Below, piece by piece: positions 1 through 8,491 of a stretch of 46,762 bases of DNA. Numbering within the stretch: the first letter of the stretch is position 1; each line of letters opens with the position of its first letter. Under the pieces are notes generated by a model. That model was not told the origin of the DNA. It did not search any database and saw nothing but the letters and a program-made list of their open reading frames with translations. The position numbers and the translations under genes were made by a program. Source of the stretch: CAYLJJ01 sp964384025 (GTDB taxonomy: Bacteria > Myxococcota_A > Bradymonadia > UBA7976 > UBA1532); the NCBI GenBank assembly GCA_964384025.1, contig CAYLJJ010000051.1, positions 1 through 46,762 on the forward strand, given 5' to 3'.

Positions 1-293
1 GCCTCTCCAATGAGGAGGCCCAAACTGCACCCACAAGGGCTCCATAGTGATATGCAACTGTGCTGGACATTGAAGGGCTCCCGCTCAAACTGCTTGAAAG
101 GAGCATATTGTCGGAAATGAAACTTTTCAAAAAAAAGCAGGCTTTTTTTCAAAAAAGGCAATGCTGCTGGGTCCCAATAATTCCACCAAGCAGATTTTTA
201 TCAATAAATACTGTATTAATTTTCTAAATTTGAGATATTGTCCAAATTTAAATTTGATTATTGGATAGCAAGATGTTTTTGACCAGATTCAAT
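1..293. other. AT-rich stretch without a recognisable gene
   Basis: No convincing coding frame was found on either strand. The stretch is AT-rich compared with most of the window. It holds a short A-tract/T-tract inverted repeat around 128-150 (A7GC..GCT7) that could act as a weak bidirectional terminator. It also holds a perfect 14-base palindrome CAAATTTAAATTTG at 243-256, with another AAATTTG copy at about 223-230. These lie just downstream of the XRE-type regulator gene, which reads leftward. Confidence 0.5.
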
Positions 294-692
294 CTAACAA
301 GGAGATATGGATTCTCTTTCTCTAATCCTTTTAATTGACCATTCGATTAAAGAAATCTCCTGATTCGATCTCCAAACATTTAAAACTTGGTGTTCGATAT
401 CATTGATGATCAAGCACCCTGAAGGTGATTCTGCAGATTTGAAACCGACCAATTCAGCAAGAGAAACTTCAAAGACAGACGCAACAGAGGATAAACTCGC
501 GATATTCCATTTGCATAATCCATTTTCCAGTTTGGATAATCTGGAAGATGTCAAAGTCCAACCCAATCCTAACATACGCTGTTCCATCTCTTTTAGTGTA
601 AGTCCACGCTCTCGGCGAAGAGCCCTGACTCGTTCGCCGATCTGCTTATTGATTCTCAGCAGCTCCTCTTGTGTTTCATTTAGGCTTGGCAT
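294..692 (-). CDS. XRE-family helix-turn-helix regulator
   Basis: This is a small DNA-binding regulator of 132 residues. Residues about 15-80 form a Cro/C1-type helix-turn-helix: IGERVRALRRERGLTLKEM followed by the recognition part SSRLSKLENG and then ASVFEVSLAELV, the usual order of an XRE domain. The C-terminal 45 residues have no recognised domain and may be a dimerisation tail. The ATG at 690-692 has no clear Shine-Dalgarno sequence, so a leaderless or weakly translated message is possible. The gene is isolated, with 454 bases of non-coding DNA between it and the next gene. Its base composition is more AT-rich than the genes to the right, which hints at transfer. The target is unknown; the AT-rich palindrome at 243-256 is one candidate. 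Confidence in the fold is high and in the biological role low. Confidence 0.85.
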   Translation of the reverse strand: MPSLNETQEELLRINKQIGERVRALRRERGLTLKEMEQRMLGLGWTLTSSRLSKLENGLCKWNIASLSSVASVFEVSLAELVGFKSAESPSGCLIINDIEHQVLNVWRSNQEISLIEWSIKRIRERESISPC

Positions 693-946
693 CTGTGTTT
701 GACCAAAAATATTCGTGACCGTGAAGGGCTTGATGCCCTGCTCATAAGGATAACGAGAGCTTGGGGGAGTCTCAACCGTCGCCCCCTGCGCCCTCCAAAC
801 TTTTAAGTTGGGATGTCCAAGCCGCCATGCCCTCTGGGACCATGTCTAGAGCCGCGCCTTGTCTGGGGGAGCGCAGCGGGGGGACTTTGAACTGTCTTGG
901 ACTGTCTTTCTCTGTCTTACGCGCGGATATATTATAGTGTCGGGGG

Positions 947-1034
947 CTCACTGAGTGAGCCTCCCCCCCTCACTGAGTGAGGGTCCCCCCCTCGCTGAGC
1001 GCGCCTCCCCCCCTCGCTGGGCGCGCCTCTTCTT
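947..1034. repeat. Four 22-bp tandem units with internal palindromes
   Basis: Four consecutive units start at 947, 969, 991 and 1013. The first two begin with the perfect 13-base palindrome CTCACTGAGTGAG followed by a C-rich tail. The third and fourth are diverged versions starting CTCGCTGAGCGCG and CTCGCTGGGCGCG. Each unit can form a small hairpin in RNA or single-stranded DNA. No spacers separate the units, so this is not a CRISPR array. It may be a protein-binding array or a slippage-prone satellite. Confidence 0.8.
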
Positions 1035-1044
1035 TGTTGAGTGA

Positions 1045-1077
1045 AAGGTTTATCGATTAAACAATCTGATAAACCTT
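1045..1077 (-). terminator. Hairpin downstream of the RND gene, possible terminator
   Basis: A perfect 10-base inverted repeat (AAGGTTTATC at 1045-1054 and GATAAACCTT at 1068-1077) surrounds a 13-base loop. It sits about 70 bases after the stop of the leftward RND exporter gene. There is no U-tract, so intrinsic termination is uncertain. It could equally be an operator. Confidence 0.35.
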
Positions 1078-1146
1078 CAAAAGCAGTAGCCATTACATAT
1101 ACCTTGGCTTTTCTGGAAGGAGGGAATGGCCCCTAAGCCATACTCA

Positions 1147-3675
1147 TCAAGAGCCCTTCGAGTCTCGATAGAGGCTTCGCAGTAGAGCAGGGGTAAACAC
1201 CAAATCGATGATCAGCGCCACCAAGGAGGTCAGACCTACCAGGAGACCAAAGCGAGCCAAGTTAATCATCTCCGCCTGGGTGTAGACAAAGAAGCCTGCC
1301 ATCAAGATCATACCGGTGCTGACGATCGCCCGCCCTGAGTGCTCCATAGCGCCCTTGATGGAGCGCTCCACGTTCCCTGTGATCTCATAACTCAACTTGA
1401 ACTGGTGTAGTAGGTGGATGGTGGCATCTACTGCGATGCCGATAGAGATCGAGGCTAAGAGCAGGTTGTTGAGATCGATGGGGATAGAGAGGAAGCCCAT
1501 CAAACCCATTATAAAGATGATCGGCATCAGGTTGGGGACCATGGCGATAAGCCCCAACTTAAGATCCCCGAGCAGCAGGATCATCAATAGGGTGATCAGG
1601 AGGAAGGCCACCGCAAAGCTTCGCAAGAGATCGCGAATCAAGGCGTGGATGGTGCTCATCAAGGTGTAAACCGAGCCTGTCGTGCGAATCCGAGTCCCCT
1701 TGGGGATCAGGCGCTCAATCCCCTCCTCGATATGCTCCGCGAGGCGCTCATAGCTGGTGGCCTCCAACCAGCGTACCCGAAGGGTCATGCGGCTGCGGCT
1801 TAAGTCAGCGCTGGCCAAGCGGCGCAGCTGCTCGGGAGCAGCGCTCTCAAAGAGAAAGAGCAGGTCTGCGACTCCCCGCTGAGTCTCAGGGAGACGATAG
1901 GCCGCTTCTCCTCCTCCACGCAGGGCCCTATTGCTCTCCTTGACCACGTCCAGGATGCTGATGGCGTTGCCTACGATATGGCCCTGCTCCTTATCTTTAT
2001 AAGCAAGGATATGTGCTTGTAGAGCCTCCAGACCTTCAAGCAGGGCCTTATCTTTGATGCCTCGTTCAGCTTCCATCTCCAGAAGCAGATGTATCGTAGC
2101 CGCCCCACCCGTCTCCCGATCCAGAGTGGAGAAGTTGATATGGACAGGAGCATCCTCAGGAATCCAGCTCATTGGGTTGTGCCAGACATGCAGCAGGGAG
2201 ATACCCAGGAGAGCAGCAGCGGAGAGGGCTGCTCCCAAGCTGATATTGAAGCGCCGTCGCCGTCGTCCCTGGGGGGGCTCAGCGCCCTCCCCTGTATCTC
2301 CTGGGCAGGCGGAGGCGAGGAGGCAGAGGTTCAGGAGGCGATCGAGAAAGTCCCCCTCCTGGCCGGGGCGCTTCCCCAACGGGCTCTTCTGGTTAAAGCT
2401 GAGCAGGATGGGCAGAGAGATAAGGGAGTGGAGCATCGCCATCATCACCCCAAAGGCGCCTGCGATACCCAACTCTTGAATAGCGCTCAGGCTCGCGAAG
2501 CGAAAACTCAGCAGACCCACCATGGTGGTCAAGGAGGTGTAGAGCACCGGCATCCCTGTAGTAGAGACCGCGTGGATCACCGCCGCTCGGCTGTCTCCCC
2601 CCTGCTGAAACCGATCTCGATAGACCGAGATGATGTGTACCGCATCACCAACTCCCACGCAGAAGAGGAAACCTGGGACCACATTGGTCAACAGGGTCAC
2701 GGGCATATCTAGAGCCGCCATCAAAGCAAAGGCGTTGAGGGCTGCCATTCCCACCACCAGGACCGGCGCTAAGACTCCCAAGGGATGACGAAACAGGAAG
2801 GCCAAGAAGAGCGCCATCGTGAGCAGGGAGTAGAGCATCAGACGCTTGAGGTCATAGATCATCAACTCATGTAAGCCCTTGGACATGGCGGGCTCTCCCG
2901 AAACGCTGACCTTAAAACCGGGCGCTTGATGAGCCTGGATCAGCTGCTCTAGGGCGCTCTGCATCGCCTTCATATCGCCGTCATTCAAAAAGGCGCTGCG
3001 CAGCAACAGCAAAGAGTGGCGTCCCTTGGCGCCCAAGACCTGCCCTACCAAGCTGGGATCTGAGAGGACTCGTGCTTGGAGCTGAGGCAGCTCCTCAGCC
3101 GTGGGGAAGGGGTCCATCAGCTCGCCCACCTCGATCCCCTCTGCGCTGGCGCGGGTCTGACGGACATTGATGAGGGAGATCAGCTCCTCAACGAGGCTGC
3201 CCCCTCTCTCCTCTCCCCAACCCTCATCCTCTCCAAAGTCTCCCTCCCCAAACTCTCCTTCCTCAAAATCCTTTAGCTTTGGACTCTCTTTAAGCTCCTC
3301 CAAGCGACCTCGGCGACGCTCTCGATCCTGCTTGCGCTCCCCCAAGCTGCCCAACTCCATCTCAAAGCCCTCAAGGGCCTGATGGAGACTCTTAAGCCGC
3401 TTGAGATACTCCAGGCTGAAGACCTCTCCCTCCACCAGAAAGATAAAACTCAGGTCTTGACCAAACTCATCGCGGTACTCCTCCAAGACCTGCTGTGCTT
3501 CGTTTTGGCTGGAGGAGAAAGCTTCAACTCCCGTATCCACATAGAGGCGGTCAAGGATCAACCAGAGGGAGAACAGCGCGCTCAGGAGAGTCAGGCTGAG
3601 CGCGAAGAAGCGATGCCTCAGCGCCCACTCTGCGCAGGCTTTAAAGAAGGGGTTAGGAGTCTCTAAGGCTTTCAT
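1147..3675 (-). CDS. MMPL/RND-superfamily exporter
   Basis: This is a predicted inner-membrane exporter of the MMPL/SSD branch of the RND superfamily, which typically moves lipids or other hydrophobic molecules using the proton gradient. The 842 residues show the two-fold RND layout. A first membrane helix (about 20-42) is followed by a large periplasmic loop and a five-helix bundle (about 272-430). A second single helix (about 478-500), a second loop and a last bundle (about 675-835) follow. The first loop has an unusual Glu/Gly/Asp-rich stretch (about 135-165). The last bundle includes the typical segments NLLLASISIGIAVDATIHLL and GFLSIPIDLNN. The ATG overlaps the stop of the upstream kinase-like gene by one base (TAATG), so the two are translationally coupled. 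The substrate is unknown. No membrane-fusion protein or outer-membrane channel is adjacent, which favours an MMPL-type role over a tripartite pump. Confidence 0.85.
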   Translation of the reverse strand: MKALETPNPFFKACAEWALRHRFFALSLTLLSALFSLWLILDRLYVDTGVEAFSSSQNEAQQVLEEYRDEFGQDLSFIFLVEGEVFSLEYLKRLKSLHQALEGFEMELGSLGERKQDRERRRGRLEELKESPKLKDFEEGEFGEGDFGEDEGWGEERGGSLVEELISLINVRQTRASAEGIEVGELMDPFPTAEELPQLQARVLSDPSLVGQVLGAKGRHSLLLLRSAFLNDGDMKAMQSALEQLIQAHQAPGFKVSVSGEPAMSKGLHELMIYDLKRLMLYSLLTMALFLAFLFRHPLGVLAPVLVVGMAALNAFALMAALDMPVTLLTNVVPGFLFCVGVGDAVHIISVYRDRFQQGGDSRAAVIHAVSTTGMPVLYTSLTTMVGLLSFRFASLSAIQELGIAGAFGVMMAMLHSLISLPILLSFNQKSPLGKRPGQEGDFLDRLLNLCLLASACPGDTGEGAEPPQGRRRRRFNISLGAALSAAALLGISLLHVWHNPMSWIPEDAPVHINFSTLDRETGGAATIHLLLEMEAERGIKDKALLEGLEALQAHILAYKDKEQGHIVGNAISILDVVKESNRALRGGGEAAYRLPETQRGVADLLFLFESAAPEQLRRLASADLSRSRMTLRVRWLEATSYERLAEHIEEGIERLIPKGTRIRTTGSVYTLMSTIHALIRDLLRSFAVAFLLITLLMILLLGDLKLGLIAMVPNLMPIIFIMGLMGFLSIPIDLNNLLLASISIGIAVDATIHLLHQFKLSYEITGNVERSIKGAMEHSGRAIVSTGMILMAGFFVYTQAEMINLARFGLLVGLTSLVALIIDLVFTPALLRSLYRDSKGS

Positions 3676-4535
3676 TAAACTCCCAAAAGCTTGTGAAGTA
3701 GCTTGGGCTCATCGCGCATGGAGGTGGAGATATTCCCTGAAAAACCCAAGATCTTCCAAGCCTCTTGCGAGAGTCCATAGATTTTTTTGAGCGCTCTCAA
3801 CTTCATTGAGATCTCCTGGATGGGGGGGGGCGAAAGGGCCAAGAGGGAGATGATCAGGGAGTCTAAGAGGGCCGCTTGAGACCCTGCTGGGCTGCTCCAA
3901 GAGGGTGGGATGATGAGCTGACCGGGGAGAACCGATGGTGGGGGTCGCCCTGCGAGCTGAAAATAGAGGAGCGCGCCCAGGGACTGTAGATCTCGGGAGA
4001 GGCTCCCCTCGCTTGAGAGAGGGAGAGGATCCTTGAGGAGAGGGCTTAAACCTCGCTCAAAGCCGGGCGTGAAGATCTGGGGGAGCGCCCCCTCTTCAGG
4101 GAGGAAGAGGGTCCTTGGCCGAAGATCTCCTAAGAGAAGCCCCCTCTCCTGAAGCCGAGAGAGGAGCCGAAGGAGTTGAAGCCCCAAGACGCAGACCTGT
4201 ATGGGGCTCTCAGCTCCCTCCTCTTGAACTCGTCGCCAGAGAGAGCGCTCCTGAGGCAGTTGAGTGATCAGATAAACGCGGTCACCACCAAGCTGCCCTC
4301 CGTCCAGAGGCGCTAAGATCTGCTTAAACTTGGGACGGTGGCGCTCACTCTGCAACCAACGCAGATAGTCAGAGGTACGGCGGGAGGCCAAGCGCATACA
4401 GATGAGGCAGCGAAGCTCCCTCTGTTTTAGCTCCTCAACCTCATAGACCCAGCCGATACGCCAACACCCCATGAGTTTGGAGATCTGATAACGCTCATCG
4501 ATCATCTCGCGAGTTGAGAAGGGGGGGGTGTTCAT
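3675..4535 (-). CDS. Degenerate Ser/Thr protein kinase-like protein (pseudokinase)
   Basis: About 286 residues retain the outline of a bacterial Hanks-type kinase but lack catalytic residues. The N-terminus YQISKLMGCWRIGWVYEVEE matches the glycine-loop region without the Gly triad. The expected lysine strand reads LRCLICMRL with no VAIK lysine. The catalytic loop reads LLLGDLRPRTLFL where HRDLKPxN is expected, keeping D and P but not H, K or N. No DFG is visible; the equivalent reads TPGFERG. No transmembrane helix was seen. The ATG at 4535 is preferred; an in-frame GTG at 4553 would add six residues. The stop overlaps the RND exporter start, so the two proteins probably act together, perhaps as a regulator or scaffold. 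The gene contains two homopolymeric tracts, G9 at 3822-3830 and G8 at 4521-4528 on the + strand. The fold call is by eye and moderate. Confidence 0.65.
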   Translation of the reverse strand: MNTPPFSTREMIDERYQISKLMGCWRIGWVYEVEELKQRELRCLICMRLASRRTSDYLRWLQSERHRPKFKQILAPLDGGQLGGDRVYLITQLPQERSLWRRVQEEGAESPIQVCVLGLQLLRLLSRLQERGLLLGDLRPRTLFLPEEGALPQIFTPGFERGLSPLLKDPLPLSSEGSLSRDLQSLGALLYFQLAGRPPPSVLPGQLIIPPSWSSPAGSQAALLDSLIISLLALSPPPIQEISMKLRALKKIYGLSQEAWKILGFSGNISTSMRDEPKLLHKLLGV

Positions 4536-4665
4536 TCTCTCGATATAGCACACTCAGGGGAGGCTTAAGGGCTCAAGAGATTCTTAACGTGGGACTGAGG
4601 AACCTTGATTTTGGCTGGGGCAGGCCCTAAGAGGCTGAAGGGCGAAACCAGAGAGGAGCTTTTTC

Positions 4666-7600
4666 GTGCTTGAGCTGGCTTACGCCAACCAGATGGAGGT
4701 CCTGCTGACCCCCCTCGCGCTTCGTGTCGCCAAGCAGCGCGCTCAGGACCCCTTCCAGAGCGTTGAGATCATCATCCCCAACGCCTCGATTCAACAGTTC
4801 CTCAATTTTCGCTTGGCGGAGCAACAGGGGATCGCCGCCAACCTGCGCTTTCGCTTCCTTCGGCAGAGCATGGCCCAGGCCCTTGAAGAGAGCTGCGAGT
4901 TACAGATCCTCGACGCCGATCGAGCACAACTCTTGATCTTTCACCACCTCTCTCAACCTGAAGCTCTGGAGGCGGAGGAGATGGCTCCTCTCAGGGCCTA
5001 TCTGGAGGTAGCAGGGAGCCAGGAAGAGTCTCAGCAACGACGCCTACAGCTCTCGGCGCGCTTAGCGCGCCTCTTTGAGGAGTATTGCTATACCCGCAGA
5101 GAGATGCTGCGATCCTGGCCTCAGGGCCTCCGCCTGGGAGAGAGCAAGCGCTCTGGCAGTGAGCGTTGGCAGCGGCGCATCTGGATGGATCTCTTCGATA
5201 AGCAAGCTCGGGTGCGGGGGCTCTCAGAGCCTTGGTGCTGGCTCCCTCAAGCCCTCCTCAGTCGCCCCTCGGAGAGCTTGGCCCTCCCCAAGACTCTACA
5301 CATCTTTGGTTTCTCCTATATCTCTCCTGCCTTCTCCGAGATGCTCGCTCATATCGCTCAGAGTCGACAGCTCTGTGTCTACTCTCTCAACCCCTGCTTG
5401 GAGTTCTGGGAAGATGTAGATGTAGGGGTGGAGGCGCAGCGGGAGGGCTGGGTGCATCACCGAGAACGAGTAGCACAGCTGGAGAACCCCGATCCTTTCA
5501 AGCTGGATCAACCAGGAGACACCCCCGCCCTGCGGCTCTGGGCGCGCCCAGGGCGAGAGTATATCCGCCTCCTCAACGAGCTGACCGACTGTGACTTCCT
5601 CCCTCTCTTTGTCGATCCTGTACAGATCCAAGGAGAGTCTCTGCTCAGCCATCTTCAGCGTGACATCCTGCTGCGTGCTCCTGAGCGGCCTGTGGTGTTG
5701 GAGCCTGAGGAGGGTCTGCCCGTCGATCAGAGCATCCGTTTTATGGCCTGCCCCAGTCTTCGTCGGGAGGTGGAGATCCTGGCAGATCGCATCTGGCAGC
5801 TTATTCGCGCTGATGATGAGGCGGGGGGGAGCCTGCGCTTTCACCAGATCGCGGTGATGATCACTCCTGGAGAGTCGGAGACCTATCTCAGCCATATCGA
5901 GTCGGTCTTTCGAGAGCGCCATGAGCTGCCCTTCAACCTCATTGATGGTCGCCTTAGAGCCCAGAGCCGGATCTTAGAGGCGGTTGAGCGGCTCCTCAAC
6001 CTCCCTCTGGGAGAGCTGGCTCTGGATGAGATCCTCCCCTTTATCACTCACCCCTGCGTCATCAGTACCTCTCCAGGAGCAGATCCTGAGCGCTGGCGTC
6101 TCTGGTGTCAGGCCCTTCACGTTCGCTTTGCTGAAGATCAAGCAGCCCTGAATGGCACCTATATCAACCGGGATATTTTTAACTGGGATCAGGGGCTTCG
6201 ACGTCTGGCTCTAGGGGTCTTTATGGAGGGAGGGGAGCAATGCTTCTCTCTGGGGCAGGGCTGTTGGCTCCCCCAAGAGAGCCCCGCAGATGCCCTCCCC
6301 GATGTCGCTCAGATGTTGGCCCTGTTGCGCTCCTTGATCGCGGATCTGCGTGCCTGTCGCCAAGCGGATCTGAGCCTACTGGAGTGGACTCGCTTCTTTA
6401 GCCGTCTGCTCCAACGCTATATCTCCCCTCAGGGTGCTGCTGATGAGCGCGCTTTCTCTCGCTGCTTAAGCAGCTTGGAGAGCTTGGGAGGCGCGGATCT
6501 ACAGGGAGCTGAGATCTCCTATCTCATCGCCCGCGACCTGCTCTATGAGCGCCTCGCCAAGCTGGACAGCGCTCGAGGCCAGCATCAAGCAGATGGGGTG
6601 GTGGTCTCTCTACTTCAGCCGATGCGTGCTGTCCCCTTCCGGGTGATCTTTATCCTTGGTTTGGGAGAGGGGAGCTTCCCTGGTGGAGTGCGGGATGATC
6701 CCTTGGATCTTCGCCAAGCGCAGCGGCGGGCAGGAGACGTGAGCCCCTCAGAGCGGGATCGCTACCTCTTCTTAGAGACCCTGCTCTCAGCCCGAGAGGC
6801 GCTCTATCTCTCCTATCTCTCTCGTGATCCTCACAGTGGGGAGGCCCTAGAGCCTTCAGCGCTGATCCGTGAGCTTCAGTATATCTTGCGGGGTTATCTC
6901 AGCGCAGAGAGTCTAGCGCAGCTCAGCCTCAATTGGCCCCTGAGCGCCTTCGACTCCCGACTCTTCCCCCACCTCGCTGAAGCCCTTCACCCCGAGCTGC
7001 TCTCCATCTCCTCTGAAGCGGAGCGCGGCGGGCGGGCGCTCTTGCTGCGTCGGGACCTAGAGCAGCACTTGGGTGGGCGTGCACCAGAGCAGGAGCGCCT
7101 AGAAGCGCTGCTCTCTCCTCAGAGTCGAGAGGCCCTGATGCCGCTCCTGCGCCTGAGCGACCCGCCTCTACATCTGGAAGAGGAGCCCCCTGTACTTCAA
7201 CTCCCGCTCTACGCCATACAGCGTTTCTTAGAGTCACCGCTTCAGGGCTCAGCGCGCTTTCTCCTGGGCCTTCATGAGGAGCAAGGCCTCCTCCTTGATG
7301 AGGAGGCCCATGAACCCCTAACCCTGGGGAATCGACAGCGTCTCGCCCTCCTCCGAGAAGCTTTTTGGATGGGAGGGGGAGATCTGAGCGCGGCAGAGAG
7401 CGCTTGGCGGGCGGGCTTTGAGCTGCACAGCTTGCGTGGAGAGGCCCCTGTGGGCCTCTTCGCTGAGCGGAGGAGTCGCCTAGATCTAAATATCCTAAAG
7501 ATCTGGCACGAGCAGCTGGAACCCTACCCCATTCAGCCTCTCTCTGGGTGGATCCGGGTAGCCTTGGGGCGGGCCCCTGAGGGGGAGTCGGTGGATGAGA

Positions 7601-8139
7601 GCCTCCCAATGATCTCTCTGCGCTTGCCCCTATCCAGGGGAGGTCATCAGCGGGTGGAGATCTTTGGGAGCCTCTTGAGGATGCAGCGGGATTGCGCTGT
7701 GATGCTGCGTTGCATCCTAAGCCGGAACCTACATGAGAAGCATTTTCTGCCCGGCTTCCTCAGCGCGGCGGCTCTTTCAGCGGCAGGGGGGCCAGCCCAG
7801 GCAGAGATCAACCTCTTGATTCTAGCCGCTAAGAAACCCAAACAAGCCCACCGCTGTTATCGAGTCCCTGGTCAGGAAGAAGCGCTGGCGTGGTTTGGAG
7901 AGGTGGTCACGGATCTCCTCAAGGGAGTTCACAGCTACCGCCTCCCGATCGAGGCGGTCCTTAAGAAGCGCGAAGAACTGAGCTGGAACCATCGCCCCCG
8001 AATCTTTATCGCTCCTGGAGAGCGCAGCAGCGACGACTACGGGCCAGTCTATACAGCAGGCGGGCGCTTTGATCCTCCTGCACCAGAGGAGGTCTATCAG
8101 ATGATCCATCGACGTTTTGGGCTCTGGTTTCGAAGCTAG
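4666..8139 (+). CDS. recC: Exodeoxyribonuclease V subunit gamma (RecC)
   Basis: This is the RecC subunit of the RecBCD helicase-nuclease, which repairs double-strand breaks and recognises Chi with its inactive helicase-like fold. The protein has 1,157 residues, close to the roughly 1,120 of the enterobacterial protein. Family features include the N-terminal LTPLALRVAKQ and VEIIIPNASIQQFL, then VYSLNPCLEFWED, IRFMACPSLRREVEILADRI, and a C-terminal helicase-like part with VVVSLLQPMRAVPFRVIFIL and GLGEGSFPGG. The start is GTG, chosen because GAGAGGAG lies seven bases upstream. recB and recD, normally adjacent, are not in this window. On the left is the divergent kinase/RND pair and on the right a non-coding gap. 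The gene therefore appears to stand alone here, with its partners probably encoded elsewhere. Confidence 0.92.
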   Translation: MLELAYANQMEVLLTPLALRVAKQRAQDPFQSVEIIIPNASIQQFLNFRLAEQQGIAANLRFRFLRQSMAQALEESCELQILDADRAQLLIFHHLSQPEALEAEEMAPLRAYLEVAGSQEESQQRRLQLSARLARLFEEYCYTRREMLRSWPQGLRLGESKRSGSERWQRRIWMDLFDKQARVRGLSEPWCWLPQALLSRPSESLALPKTLHIFGFSYISPAFSEMLAHIAQSRQLCVYSLNPCLEFWEDVDVGVEAQREGWVHHRERVAQLENPDPFKLDQPGDTPALRLWARPGREYIRLLNELTDCDFLPLFVDPVQIQGESLLSHLQRDILLRAPERPVVLEPEEGLPVDQSIRFMACPSLRREVEILADRIWQLIRADDEAGGSLRFHQIAVMITPGESETYLSHIESVFRERHELPFNLIDGRLRAQSRILEAVERLLNLPLGELALDEILPFITHPCVISTSPGADPERWRLWCQALHVRFAEDQAALNGTYINRDIFNWDQGLRRLALGVFMEGGEQCFSLGQGCWLPQESPADALPDVAQMLALLRSLIADLRACRQADLSLLEWTRFFSRLLQRYISPQGAADERAFSRCLSSLESLGGADLQGAEISYLIARDLLYERLAKLDSARGQHQADGVVVSLLQPMRAVPFRVIFILGLGEGSFPGGVRDDPLDLRQAQRRAGDVSPSERDRYLFLETLLSAREALYLSYLSRDPHSGEALEPSALIRELQYILRGYLSAESLAQLSLNWPLSAFDSRLFPHLAEALHPELLSISSEAERGGRALLLRRDLEQHLGGRAPEQERLEALLSPQSREALMPLLRLSDPPLHLEEEPPVLQLPLYAIQRFLESPLQGSARFLLGLHEEQGLLLDEEAHEPLTLGNRQRLALLREAFWMGGGDLSAAESAWRAGFELHSLRGEAPVGLFAERRSRLDLNILKIWHEQLEPYPIQPLSGWIRVALGRAPEGESVDESLPMISLRLPLSRGGHQRVEIFGSLLRMQRDCAVMLRCILSRNLHEKHFLPGFLSAAALSAAGGPAQAEINLLILAAKKPKQAHRCYRVPGQEEALAWFGEVVTDLLKGVHSYRLPIEAVLKKREELSWNHRPRIFIAPGERSSDDYGPVYTAGGRFDPPAPEEVYQMIHRRFGLWFRS

Positions 8140-8491
8140 AGTGACCTGAGGAGCAATCTACCACGCTCACATCACCCGCAGCAGAGCATTCCCTGCTCCG
8201 CTGTGGATAGAAGCACCATTCAGCCGGCGAACGCGATGCCCAAACACTCCCACATATTTTAGAAAAGATCGTCAGCGTTAAAATCTGAGCAGTACCACAT
8301 CGATGGTGCTCGTCTTCGTGGTGGTAGAGGCTGTCATCAAAAGCTCGCCTATGTCGTGTCGCCAAAATAGATTGCCGTTGTACGAATCATCGCCACCACC
8401 GATAGAGGCCAGGTCAAAAACTCTCCCAAATTCCAGAGCTGCTCATGAAATCCTCGCCATTTTCGAGACTGATGGTATGTTTGGCCGCTCT
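8140..8491. other. Intergenic region upstream of the cytochrome operon
   Basis: There is no convincing gene in this stretch, which must hold the promoter of the six-gene cytochrome operon; I could not pick a clear -35/-10 pair. A long imperfect hairpin lies just after recC (listed separately). A short leftward open frame at about 8270-8420 (SIGGGDDSYNGNLF...) has no start codon and was not called as a gene. The rightward frame is also open from 8303, but that part does not resemble the membrane protein that follows. Confidence 0.5.
8176..8206 (+). terminator. Stem-loop after recC, possible terminator
   Basis: An imperfect 12-13 bp stem lies 37 bases past the recC stop. GAGCA pairs with TGCTC around the loop TTCCC, extended by CAGC/GCTG after one mismatch and then by CC/GG. 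No U-tract follows, so termination is a guess; it may instead stabilise the 3' end. Confidence 0.35.

Larger units (their letters stand above)
693..1146. other. Intergenic region with palindromic tandem repeats
   Basis: No gene was recognised here. The stretch carries four imperfect 22-base tandem units at 947-1034 and a perfect 10-base inverted repeat at 1045-1077, both listed separately. It also has a small hairpin (AGGGC TTGAT GCCCT) at 725-739. The composition changes from AT-rich to GC-rich across it, so it may be the border of the AT-rich segment on the left. Confidence 0.6.

Noticed and set aside
1..200. Possible transposase end at the left edge
   Set aside because: Translations of the minus strand gave only short pieces with no recognisable transposase motif.
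947..1034. Tandem repeats as a CRISPR array
   Set aside because: Units are directly adjacent with no spacers and diverge gradually.
2089..2712. Open frame of about 207 residues on the + strand inside the RND gene
   Set aside because: It is antisense to a clear RND protein and has a composition typical of a shadow frame, with no recognisable domain.
6929..7609. Open frame of about 226 residues on the - strand within recC
   Set aside because: It is antisense to recC, rich in Pro, Arg, Gly and Ala, with no domain.
8270..8430. Leftward open stretch (SIGGGDDSYNGNLF...) upstream of the cytochrome operon
   Set aside because: It is short, has no start codon and matches no family I recognise; it could be a remnant but cannot be supported.
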